A stretch of 13,148 nucleotides of DNA from Planctomycetaceae bacterium (lineage in GTDB: Bacteria > Planctomycetota > Planctomycetia > Pirellulales > Pirellulaceae). Shown here piece by piece: positions 7,147-13,148 of this stretch. Within the stretch, counting starts at the first letter, position 1; every line of letters begins with the position of its first letter. The notes beneath the pieces were generated by a model, which was not told where the DNA came from, made no database searches, and was given only the letters and a program-made list of their open reading frames with translations. The DNA is taken from positions 1-13,148 of the forward strand of contig SXHS01000256.1 in assembly GCA_005773145.1 (NCBI GenBank). Direction: 5' to 3'. Both the position numbers and the translations under genes were made by a program.

Positions 7147-8178
7147 ATGCCGATCATTGAAATCGAGCGGCTTTGTAAGTCGTACCAGGTCTACCAAAAA
7201 AAGGAGGGGCTGTGGGCCTCCGTTCGCGGACTTTTTCGTCGCGAGTATCGCCAGGTGGAAGCCGTGCGGGGGATCGATTTGACCGTCGAACAGGGGGAGT
7301 TCGTGGCCTTCTTGGGACCCAACGGTGCCGGAAAGACCACCACCCTCAAACTGCTCTCCGGCGTTATCCACCCCACCAGCGGTACGGCCCGCGTCATGGG
7401 GCATGTCCCCTGGAAACGTGAGAATGCCTACCGCCGCCGCTTCGCCTTGGTCATGGGGCAGAAAAATCAGTTGTGGTGGGATCTTCCCGCGCAGGAGTCC
7501 TTTCGCCTGCACCAACAGATCTACCGTATCCCGACCAGCTCGTTCCATCAGACCTTGGACGAGTTGTGTCAATTGCTGGATGTAAAAAATTTGCTCAATC
7601 AACCGGTTCGCGAGTTGTCGCTCGGCGAGCGGATGAAAATGGAATTGATCGCCGCCCTGCTGCACGCCCCCGAGGTGCTTTTTCTGGACGAGCCGACCAT
7701 TGGCCTCGATGTGGTCGCCCAGCACAACATCCAACATTTCCTGCGGACCTATCAGCAGACCAAGCAGATCACCATCTTGCTGACGAGTCACTACATGAAG
7801 GATGTGTTGGCACTCTGCAAGCGGCTGGTGATCATTGCCCAGGGGCAGATTTGCTACGACGGTTCGTTGACGGGCATCATCGACCGCTTCAGCACGGACA
7901 AGGTGGTCACGTTGCTCTTTGGCGGCGATCGATTGCCCAGTCAATGGGAACCGTTGGGGCGCGTGCTCGAAGTGGTTGGTCCCAAGGTCAAGTTGCGGGT
8001 GGAGCGTCAGCGGGTGGCACAGGTCTTGGCCAGCCTGCTGGCCGACTACTCCATCGAGGATGTGAGCGTCGAGGACCCGCCTTTAGAGGAGGTCATCGCG
8101 GATGCCTTCAATCAGGTGAGCCGAACCAGCGTCCCTGGGGCGCCGTTGGATCGAATCGTTCCGGGCACACGAGTCTAG
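7147..8178 (+). CDS. ABC transporter ATP-binding protein, COG4586 type
   Basis: This is the ATPase of an ABC-2-type exporter. The 343-residue product has Walker A GPNGAGKT (57-64), Q-loop Q105 in GQKNQLWWDLP, signature LSLGE (157-161; the second G of LSGGQ is replaced), Walker B LFLDEP (178-183) and switch H215 (TSHYMKD). About 25 extra residues between the first strand and Walker A (QVYQKKEGLWASVRGLFRRE) and the HVPWK and LWWDLP motifs are hallmarks of the COG4586 group. The tail (about 250-343) is an accessory domain. ATG 7147 is chosen because the family begins there (MPIIEIERL) and GGGAG lies 10 bases upstream; in-frame ATGs at 7060 and 6928 would add unrelated sequence. Two permease genes follow within 16 and 4 bases, forming one exporter. 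The cargo is unknown; the family is annotated as an uncharacterised transport system. Confidence 0.93.
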   Translation: MPIIEIERLCKSYQVYQKKEGLWASVRGLFRREYRQVEAVRGIDLTVEQGEFVAFLGPNGAGKTTTLKLLSGVIHPTSGTARVMGHVPWKRENAYRRRFALVMGQKNQLWWDLPAQESFRLHQQIYRIPTSSFHQTLDELCQLLDVKNLLNQPVRELSLGERMKMELIAALLHAPEVLFLDEPTIGLDVVAQHNIQHFLRTYQQTKQITILLTSHYMKDVLALCKRLVIIAQGQICYDGSLTGIIDRFSTDKVVTLLFGGDRLPSQWEPLGRVLEVVGPKVKLRVERQRVAQVLASLLADYSIEDVSVEDPPLEEVIADAFNQVSRTSVPGAPLDRIVPGTRV

Positions 8179-8194
8179 CAACCGGGGAGCGGAA

Positions 8195-9028
8195 ATGCAC
8201 GCGCGTGTGCAGCAGTGGTGGGTCGTCTATCGCATCGCGTTGGAGGAGCGATTGGTCTACCGGGGAGACTTCGCCCTGGGAACGCTGATGCGATTCCTGC
8301 CGATCGTAACGCAGATTTTTTTGTGGTGGGCCGTCTTCGATGCCATGCGACATGAGTCGGCCGATGCAAGCGAGACCATCGCGGGCTATTCGTATGCCAA
8401 CTTCATCGCCTACTACCTGTTGACCATGTTGGGGCGTGCCTTCTCCAGTATGCCCGGTTTGGCCAGCGGCATCGCGCAGCAGATTCGCAACGGAGAAATC
8501 AAGAAATTCTTGATCCAGCCGGTGGACTTGATTGGCTTCCTGTTGTTGAACCGCATGGCGCACAAGACTGCGTACTACTCGGTGGCTTTAGGGCCCTTTG
8601 CCTTGGTCTATTTTCTCTGCCAGAGTTACTTTCCCCCCATGCCCGATGCGGGGACATGGGGTGCCTTTGGCCTATCGTTGATCTTGGCCTTCGTCTTGGG
8701 TTTTTTTCTGGAGGCATCCATCGGGCTGATCGCTTTTTGGTTCCTCGAGGTCAGCTCGTTGCTGTTTGTCTATATGTTGCTCAGTTTCTTTCTATCCGGA
8801 CATATGTTTCCCCTCGACATGTTGCCATATCCTTGGAGCACGATCGTCGACTTTCTCCCTTTGAAGTACCTGGCCTATTTCCCGTCGGCGGTGTTTTTGG
8901 GCAAGGTCACGGGCAGGGAACTCGTCATTAGCCTGTGGGTCGAGGTGATTTGGGTTGTCGCCCTGATGGTCCTCTGTCGTGTGATGTGGAATCGGGGGCT
9001 CGCCCGTTACAGCGGGTATGGAGGCTGA
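8195..9028 (+). CDS. ABC-2 permease (COG4587 / ABC2_membrane_6-like)
   Basis: This inner-membrane subunit has 277 residues with about six hydrophobic segments, near residues 32-50, 66-80, 124-142, 156-178, 184-203 and 246-262. The cytoplasmic loop between the second and third has IRNGEIKKFLIQPVDL, which corresponds to a similar IRxG-xxxxxL-xPxD loop in the next gene and is probably where the ATPase docks. A GGGGAG SD lies 5 bases before the ATG. It starts 16 bases after the ATPase gene and its TGA precedes the second permease start by 4 bases, so the two membrane subunits are probably made together as a heterodimer. Confidence 0.88.
   Translation: MHARVQQWWVVYRIALEERLVYRGDFALGTLMRFLPIVTQIFLWWAVFDAMRHESADASETIAGYSYANFIAYYLLTMLGRAFSSMPGLASGIAQQIRNGEIKKFLIQPVDLIGFLLLNRMAHKTAYYSVALGPFALVYFLCQSYFPPMPDAGTWGAFGLSLILAFVLGFFLEASIGLIAFWFLEVSSLLFVYMLLSFFLSGHMFPLDMLPYPWSTIVDFLPLKYLAYFPSAVFLGKVTGRELVISLWVEVIWVVALMVLCRVMWNRGLARYSGYGG
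9020..9024 (+). promoter_or_regulatory. GGAGG ribosome binding site that sets the second permease start
   Basis: GGAGG lies 8 bases before the ATG at 9033 and inside the 3' end of the preceding gene. It overlaps the alternative upstream ATG at 9018, so it supports 9033 over 9018. Confidence 0.7.
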
Positions 9029-9032
9029 CCGC

Positions 9033-9890
9033 ATGCCTGGTGAATCCGTGCATCCGTCCTACATCCGCGTGCTGCTGACGTTCATGCGCAATAGCCTGGT
9101 GCGCGACATGAGTTTTCGTTCGAATTTCGTCATCGAGAGTGTGGCATCCACGTCATGGGTCTTCATGAACCTGGGATTCTATCTGTTGATTTTTCGGTAC
9201 ACCAACGAGATCGGTGCCGGGAGCGGCTGGGGGAAGTACGAGTTCTTCGTCTTTCTCTCGACGACCATGTTCATCAATAGCATCATCGAAGCCCTCTTCA
9301 TGCCCAACGCGCAGGAGTTCAGCGAATTGATTCGCACGGGGAACCTGGATTTCGCACTACTGAAGCCGATCGACACACAGTTTCTGGTTTCCTGCCGCCG
9401 CTGTGATTGGTCCTCTTTGGCCAATTGGCTCGTGGGGGGCTCGCTGTTGGTTTACAGTTTGCGTCAGTTGACAGCACGGGCCGAGAATCCCCTGCAGATT
9501 CATCCACTGGCATTCGTGCTCTATCCCTTTTTTATCGTCTGTGGTGTTGCCATCTTATATAGCTTGATGATCAGTTTGTCGGCCAGTAGTGTATGGCTGG
9601 GACGCAATCAAACGCTCTATAACTTTTGGTTCTACATCACGAATTTCTCTCGCTATCCGATGGAAATCTATGGAGGAACCTATGGAACGCCACTGCGGGC
9701 GGTGTTTACCTTTGTGATTCCCGTACTGATCGTGGTCAACGTACCGGCGCGGTGGATGGCCTGGCCATTTGACGTGGCGCGAAGCGGACCACTGTCGCTC
9801 TTTGCCGTCGCAGCGACTCTGGCCAGTCTGATGTTTTCCCGCTGGGTGTTTCTGCGGGCGTTGGAAAGTTATCGCAGTGCCAGCAGCTGA
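9033..9890 (+). CDS. ABC-2 permease, second subunit (COG3694-like)
   Basis: The 285-residue product has several membrane segments, including one around WVFMNLGFYLLIF, one around HPLAFVLYPFFIVCGVAIL and a C-terminal one near LFAVAATLASLMFSRWVF. The loop IRTGNLDFALLKPIDTQF matches the corresponding loop of the first permease, indicating a distant paralogue. The region NFWFYITNFSRYPMEIYGG followed by FVIPVLIVVNVPARW is typical of COG3694 permeases. An ATG at 9018 would overlap the previous gene by 11 bases, but 9033 has the good SD and is preferred. With the ATPase and first permease it should make a complete exporter; the direction of transport and cargo are inferred from the ABC-2 family only. 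Confidence 0.88.
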   Translation: MPGESVHPSYIRVLLTFMRNSLVRDMSFRSNFVIESVASTSWVFMNLGFYLLIFRYTNEIGAGSGWGKYEFFVFLSTTMFINSIIEALFMPNAQEFSELIRTGNLDFALLKPIDTQFLVSCRRCDWSSLANWLVGGSLLVYSLRQLTARAENPLQIHPLAFVLYPFFIVCGVAILYSLMISLSASSVWLGRNQTLYNFWFYITNFSRYPMEIYGGTYGTPLRAVFTFVIPVLIVVNVPARWMAWPFDVARSGPLSLFAVAATLASLMFSRWVFLRALESYRSASS

Positions 9891-9916
9891 TACGGGCCTT
9901 TGATTCGTCGCCGTGT

Positions 9917-9920
9917 GGAG
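9917..9920 (+). promoter_or_regulatory. GGAG ribosome binding site for the first TIM-barrel gene
   Basis: GGAG lies 7 bases before the ATG at 9928. A GTG at 9913 in the same frame overlaps this SD, so 9928 is the better start. Confidence 0.6.
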
Positions 9921-9927
9921 ACTCGTT

Positions 9928-10794
9928 ATGAAGTTAGCGTTTAGCAGTAATGCCTTCTTGCAGTTCTCGATCGAGCAAACGATATCCCGCATCGCGGGGC
10001 TGGGGTATCGAGGCATCGAGCTATTGGCCGATGTGCCCCACGCCTGGCCGGCCGGCCTGTTGCCAGAACAGAAACAGTCGATCCGGGATGCGTTGGAAGA
10101 TTCCCAGCTGCAGATCGCGAATATCAACGCGTTCATGATGAATGCCGTTGCGGATCCCCGCCAACCGTACTGGCATCCCGGTTGGACCGATCCGGATCCC
10201 CACTATCGGGCAATTCGGCGCGAACATACCAAGCGGTCCCTGCGGTTGGCGGCTGAATTGGGCGCCCCCCACATCACCACTGAGCCCGGAGGATTGCTAA
10301 CCCCCGACCAATCATGGGAGCAGGGGGCAAAGATTTTTTATGATGAGATCATGCCGTGTGTCGAAGTGGCGGAAGAAACTCAGGTGATGCTGCTGATCGA
10401 ACCGGAGCCCGAACTGCTGATCGAGACGTTCGAGCAATACCTCGATTTTGCTGGCCGCATCCAATCCCCTTGGATCGGGCTTAACTTCGACATTGGACAC
10501 GCCTATTGCGTGGGGCAAGATCCGCAAGATTGGGTCGCCAAAATGGCCCCTCACACGCGGCACTACCACTTCGAGGATATTGCGGCGACACGCGTGCACC
10601 GACACATGATTCCCGGAGAAGGGGCGATTGACTTTGATGCCACGCTGCGCGCCATACAGGCCACCGGTTACACAGGATGGATCACGGTTGATCTGTATCC
10701 TTATATAGATCAGCCGGATCACGCCGCCAGACAGGCACGGGATTTCTTGCGGCAACGATTACAGGCCATCGGCATCTCGGAATCCACGTCATGA
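9928..10794 (+). CDS. Sugar phosphate isomerase/epimerase-like TIM-barrel protein (first of two)
   Basis: This 288-residue protein belongs to the xylose-isomerase-like AP endonuclease 2 superfamily, soluble metal-dependent TIM barrels that isomerise or epimerise sugars and related compounds. Barrel strands alternate through the sequence (MKLAFSSNAF, GYRGIELLAD, GAPHITTEPGG, VMLLIEPEPE, IGLNFDIGHAYC, TRHYHFEDI, GWITVDLYPY). Likely metal ligands are E158, D188, H214 and D255; most relatives have Glu at the fourth position. IPGEGAIDF is the loop typical before the last strand. It begins 37 bases after the second permease and overlaps the UbiA gene by ATGA, so it is translationally coupled to it. 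It shares the EPEP, D-GH-YC, H-ED and GEG-DF motifs with the gene at 11860. The substrate cannot be told; a role like EboE of ebo clusters is possible, though EboE is usually longer. Confidence 0.85.
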   Translation: MKLAFSSNAFLQFSIEQTISRIAGLGYRGIELLADVPHAWPAGLLPEQKQSIRDALEDSQLQIANINAFMMNAVADPRQPYWHPGWTDPDPHYRAIRREHTKRSLRLAAELGAPHITTEPGGLLTPDQSWEQGAKIFYDEIMPCVEVAEETQVMLLIEPEPELLIETFEQYLDFAGRIQSPWIGLNFDIGHAYCVGQDPQDWVAKMAPHTRHYHFEDIAATRVHRHMIPGEGAIDFDATLRAIQATGYTGWITVDLYPYIDQPDHAARQARDFLRQRLQAIGISESTS

Positions 10795-11813
10795 ACGATT
10801 GGCCCCCCGTGATCGTGACCAAGGATACTGAGGTTACTACGCATCACTCGAAATGGATCGATTATGGACGGTTAATGCGTCTGCCGTTGGTGTTTTCGGC
10901 GATTGCCGACGTCACGATGGGATTTCTCTTTGTGCATGAGGCACTGTCGCCGATCATGGCCTATGTCGCCACGGTTGTCAGCTCATGCTGCTTGTATTGC
11001 GCCGGTATGGTGCTCAACGACATCTACGATCTCGAACAAGACCGGCGTGAACGGCCGACGCGCGTCCTTCCGTCAGGGCGGATCGATCTCGTCGCCGCAC
11101 GACGCTTGGGGTACGGACTATTGCTGACGGGAATCGCCAGCGGTTGGCTCGCCGGCGGCCTGTCGGTTGGCAGCGCCGGCATCCCCTGGCGCAGTGGTGT
11201 CGTGGCAACGGTCTTGGCGTTGGCCGTCTGGCTGTACGATGCCTACGTGAAGCGCTCTGTGGTCGGGCCTTGGGTTATGGGATCGTGTCGCGGGCTTAAT
11301 GTGCTCTTGGGCATGAGTCTGGCCGGGCCAGCGGAATTGAGCCACGGCTGGTTGGGGGGCTATTCGCCCGACCAACTGCTGGTGGCCTTGGCGTTCACGA
11401 TCTACGTGGCGGGGATTACGTGGCTGGCGCGGACGGAGGCGTCGGCTGCCAGCTCGCGGGCTCGGTTGTCCGGAGCGGTTGTGGCGATGGCCGTTGGCTG
11501 GGGGCTGTTGGCCGCCTGGCCACAACTGACCGCGTCCGATTCGCTGACGCGACCGCATCCGTTCGCTCGCACGGCCGGTTGGCCGTTTTTTCTACTGGCG
11601 CTGGGGTTTCCTCTGCTACGACAGAGCCTGATGGCCATCGCACGCCCCATTCCGGCCATGGTACAACGGGCAGTGCGTCAGGCCCTGCTGTCCATCGTCG
11701 TTTTAGATGCCGCCGTGTGCGGTGCGGTGCGAACTCCCGTCTGGTACGCCGTGGGGATCTTAGCCCTATTGATACCGGCCAGTATCCTGCGGCGGTGGAT
11801 CGAAATCACATAG
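10791..11813 (+). CDS. UbiA-family prenyltransferase, EboC-like
   Basis: UbiA proteins are multi-helix inner-membrane enzymes that transfer prenyl groups to acceptors. This 340-residue protein has many hydrophobic segments. The first Asp-rich motif is intact, NDIYDLEQD (N76, D77, D80, D84), followed by RRERPTRVLPSGRI, as in UbiA and EboC proteins. The YxxxK motif appears as YDAYVKR, followed by GPWVMGSCRGLNVLLG. The second Asp-rich DxxxD motif, expected near 11400-11440, is not seen; the place is taken by ITWLARTEA, which I recall as the pattern in EboC-like members. EboC belongs to clusters that move specialised metabolites such as scytonemin precursors, so a transport or lipid-linking role is as likely as plain prenyl transfer. 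The start overlaps the preceding stop as ATGA; a 46-base gap follows. Confident for UbiA, moderate for EboC. Confidence 0.85.
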   Translation: MNDWPPVIVTKDTEVTTHHSKWIDYGRLMRLPLVFSAIADVTMGFLFVHEALSPIMAYVATVVSSCCLYCAGMVLNDIYDLEQDRRERPTRVLPSGRIDLVAARRLGYGLLLTGIASGWLAGGLSVGSAGIPWRSGVVATVLALAVWLYDAYVKRSVVGPWVMGSCRGLNVLLGMSLAGPAELSHGWLGGYSPDQLLVALAFTIYVAGITWLARTEASAASSRARLSGAVVAMAVGWGLLAAWPQLTASDSLTRPHPFARTAGWPFFLLALGFPLLRQSLMAIARPIPAMVQRAVRQALLSIVVLDAAVCGAVRTPVWYAVGILALLIPASILRRWIEIT

Positions 11814-11859
11814 GGGTGACAATCATTCTAGGCAGCTCATGCTGCAAGATTGAAACACA

Positions 11860-12690
11860 ATGCAGCTGGGATACAACACCAACGGTTTGGTTCATCATCA
11901 TCCGCTTCAGGCCATTGAGCTGTTGGCGGATATCGGCTACGGCAGCGTGGCGCTGACGATCGATCACGGCTTGTGCAGTCCGTTCGAAGACGATTGGCGA
12001 CAACAAGTGGATCGTCTGCGCCGATTACTCGAGCGACTGAAGATGCGATCGGTCGTGGAGACGGGGGCTCGCTACTTGTTGGATCCACGGCGCAAGCACG
12101 AGCCCACCCTCATGTCGCCGTTGGCCGCCGACCGTACGAGGCGGGTTGAGTTTCTTCAGCATGCGATCGAAGTGGCCAGTCTGCTGGGCAGCGATTGTGT
12201 CTCCCTCTGGTCCGGAGTATTGCTGGATCATGTCGATGCGGATGTGGCGCTCAATCGATTGACGGCAGAACTGGAACTCGTGGTGGACTCTGCTGTCAAG
12301 AAGAAGGTGGTCCTGGGGTTCGAGCCCGAGCCTGGCATGTTCATCGATACCACCGCCAGCTTTCGGCGATTGCTGCAATGGATTGACGTTCCCGAGTTGC
12401 AATTGACGATGGACGTGGGCCATTTGTATTGCCAGGGCGAGGTCCCCATTCGCGATTATATCCATCGCTGGAAGGATCGAATCGTGAATGTACATTTGGA
12501 GGACATGAGGGCAGGGGTCCACGAGCACTTGATGTTTGGGGAAGGAGAGATGGACTTTCGCCCCATCCTGCACGCGTTTCGTGAGATCGGCTACCAAGGC
12601 GGACTTCATGTGGAACTCAGCCGCCACAGCCACGAGGCACCGGTGATCGCACAGCAGGCGTTTGACTGCCTGGCCAAGTGGATGGTTTAA
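11860..12690 (+). CDS. Sugar phosphate isomerase/epimerase-like TIM-barrel protein (second of two)
   Basis: The 276-residue product is a second xylose-isomerase-like TIM barrel. Strand motifs are MQLGYNTNG, GSVALTIDHG, VLGFEPEPG, LQLTMDVGHLYC, IVNVHLEDM and GGLHVELSRH. Likely metal ligands are E155, D185, H212 and E252, with the usual fourth Glu, unlike the first copy. MFGEGEMDF matches the GEG-DF loop of the first copy. The N-terminal half differs strongly, with a His-rich start (VHHHPLQAIELLADIGY), so the paralogues probably handle different substrates. The ATG at 11860 has no clear SD; a small hairpin (GCAGC-TCAT-GCTGC, 11832-11845) lies in the 46-base gap after the UbiA gene. It is very likely in the same operon and closes the cluster. 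Confidence 0.85.
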   Translation: MQLGYNTNGLVHHHPLQAIELLADIGYGSVALTIDHGLCSPFEDDWRQQVDRLRRLLERLKMRSVVETGARYLLDPRRKHEPTLMSPLAADRTRRVEFLQHAIEVASLLGSDCVSLWSGVLLDHVDADVALNRLTAELELVVDSAVKKKVVLGFEPEPGMFIDTTASFRRLLQWIDVPELQLTMDVGHLYCQGEVPIRDYIHRWKDRIVNVHLEDMRAGVHEHLMFGEGEMDFRPILHAFREIGYQGGLHVELSRHSHEAPVIAQQAFDCLAKWMV

Positions 12691-12733
12691 TTGAAGTCTA
12701 TCAGGTGAAACGGTCTCGTCGGCGCGATTTTAC

Positions 12734-12767
12734 CGCCAAGGCGCCAAGTACGCGGAGTTGCTTGGCG
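12734..12767. repeat. CGCCAAG intergenic repeat with inverted arm
   Basis: CGCCAAG occurs twice in tandem (12734-12740 and 12742-12748) and once inverted as CTTGGCG (12761-12767), forming a 7-bp stem with a 12-base loop. Strings of the type ACCGCCAAGGCGCCAAG are common between genes in planctomycetes and some other phyla, to my recollection. No gene crosses here. The right arm overlaps a candidate -35 box. Confidence 0.55.
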
Positions 12768-12789
12768 TTCTTTGCAGTTATCTTATGAT
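12762..12789 (+). promoter_or_regulatory. Candidate promoter for the right-edge gene
   Basis: TTGGCG (12762-12767) and TATGAT (12784-12789) are separated by 16 bases. A second TATGAT follows at 12790-12795. Transcription would start close to the AGGGGGG SD at 12796-12802, giving a very short leader. Confidence 0.4.
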
Positions 12790-12809
12790 TATGATAGGGG
12801 GGTAACTCG

Positions 12810-13148
12810 ATGTGTGGTTTACGCTTCAGGCCACTGCTAGGTGCCAGCCTATGGGCCCTGCTGTGGATCGGTTCAGCCGAGAATTGGGCGGCATCTCCGG
12901 AGCTGTTCGGATTCGATCCCGCCGGTAAGCCGGCTCGTGAGCAGGCTTTCGAGTTGCTGACCGATGCGCAGTTCGACCAGGTGGAATCGTCCATGGACAG
13001 GGCACTCGAGTACTTGTCTCGGCAGCAACGGCGGGACGGTTCGTTTCCAGCGGTGAATCGAGCGCAGCCGGCCATATCGGGCCTGTGCGTGATGGCATTT
13101 CTGTCGCGTGGGCACACGCCGGGCCGCGGACCGTATGGCGACAACATA
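12810..13148 (+). CDS. Secreted prenyltransferase/squalene-oxidase-repeat protein, 3' end outside window
   Basis: An open frame begins at ATG 12810, with AGGGGGG 7 bases upstream, and runs to the window edge without a stop (113 residues seen). The first 28 residues look like a signal peptide: Arg at positions 5 and 7, a hydrophobic core (LLGASLWALLWIG) and a small-residue end (NWAA). The mature part contains ALEYLSRQQRRDGSF, which fits the repeat of alpha/alpha-barrel terpene-cyclase-like proteins (helix, QQ, DGSF), then AISGLCVMAFLSRGHTPGRG, a wording typical of planctomycete proteins annotated as prenyltransferase/squalene-oxidase-repeat proteins. These are usually exported and often lack proven cyclase activity, so I do not claim a reaction. 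It has its own candidate promoter and a 119-base gap from the TIM-barrel gene, so it may not share that operon. The opposite-strand frame here is a shadow. Confidence 0.8.
   Translation, partial: MCGLRFRPLLGASLWALLWIGSAENWAASPELFGFDPAGKPAREQAFELLTDAQFDQVESSMDRALEYLSRQQRRDGSFPAVNRAQPAISGLCVMAFLSRGHTPGRGPYGDNI

Noticed and set aside
7081..7944. Long open frame on the minus strand opposite the ABC ATPase gene
   Set aside because: It lies entirely antisense to a gene with intact Walker A, Walker B and signature motifs, and its translation has no recognisable family features.
7473..8288. Long plus-strand frame overlapping the ATPase and first permease
   Set aside because: It is out of frame with two clear genes and its product is low-complexity Arg/Gly-rich, as expected from shifted GC-rich coding sequence.
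12734..12767. Possible CRISPR-like repeat
   Set aside because: Only two tandem 7-base copies and one inverted copy, no spacers and no cas genes nearby.
12701..13147. Minus-strand frame at the right edge
   Set aside because: It is antisense to the secreted repeat protein, which has an SD, signal peptide and a recognisable motif; part of the minus-strand frame is translated intergenic repeat.

Overview
This window looks like a planctomycete chromosome segment, probably from the Pirellulales. The clues are a multi-domain c-type-heme plus beta-propeller protein of a style characteristic of planctomycetes and verrucomicrobia, a right-edge signal-peptide protein resembling their prenyltransferase/squalene-oxidase-repeat proteins, GC-rich palindromic intergenic repeats, and a mix of genes with and without Shine-Dalgarno (SD) sequences. 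The assignment rests on protein style alone, with no database search. I saw no tRNA, rRNA, CRISPR array, insertion sequence or phage gene.

Layout. (1) 1-3108, plus strand: a large secreted-type protein, cut off by the left edge, with two visible CXXCH heme motifs, a middle beta-rich domain, a proline-rich linker and a C-terminal propeller. (2) 3109-3453: a gap between convergent genes, filled with nested GC-rich inverted repeats. (3) 6883-3454, minus strand: ispF, cysS, ruvC and ruvA in transcription order, a housekeeping group (isoprenoid precursor synthesis, cysteinyl-tRNA synthesis, Holliday junction processing). (4) 6884-7146: a divergent promoter region with a perfect TATAAT on each strand. 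(5) 7147-9890, plus strand: a three-gene ABC-2-type exporter (one ATPase, two different permeases) of the COG4586/COG4587/COG3694 kind. (6) 9928-12690, plus strand: TIM-barrel sugar-isomerase-like protein, UbiA-family prenyltransferase resembling EboC, and a second divergent TIM-barrel protein. The first two genes overlap by ATGA. (7) 12691-12809: a short intergenic repeat and a candidate promoter. (8) 12810 to the right edge: the N-terminus of a secreted prenyltransferase/squalene-oxidase-repeat protein.

How the genes may work together. ispF-cysS-ruvC-ruvA is plausibly one transcript; ruvB is not next to ruvA here. The most interesting part is 7147-12690. A UbiA-type membrane enzyme sits between two related TIM-barrel proteins that both keep an apparent four-ligand metal site, and a dedicated ABC exporter lies directly upstream on the same strand with only a 37-base gap. 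UbiA-like (EboC) and TIM-barrel (EboE) proteins also occur together in the bacterial ebo/edb metabolite-traffic clusters, so this could be a reduced or variant relative that makes or moves a prenylated or membrane-associated small molecule. That is inference; the sequence shows only the families and their arrangement.
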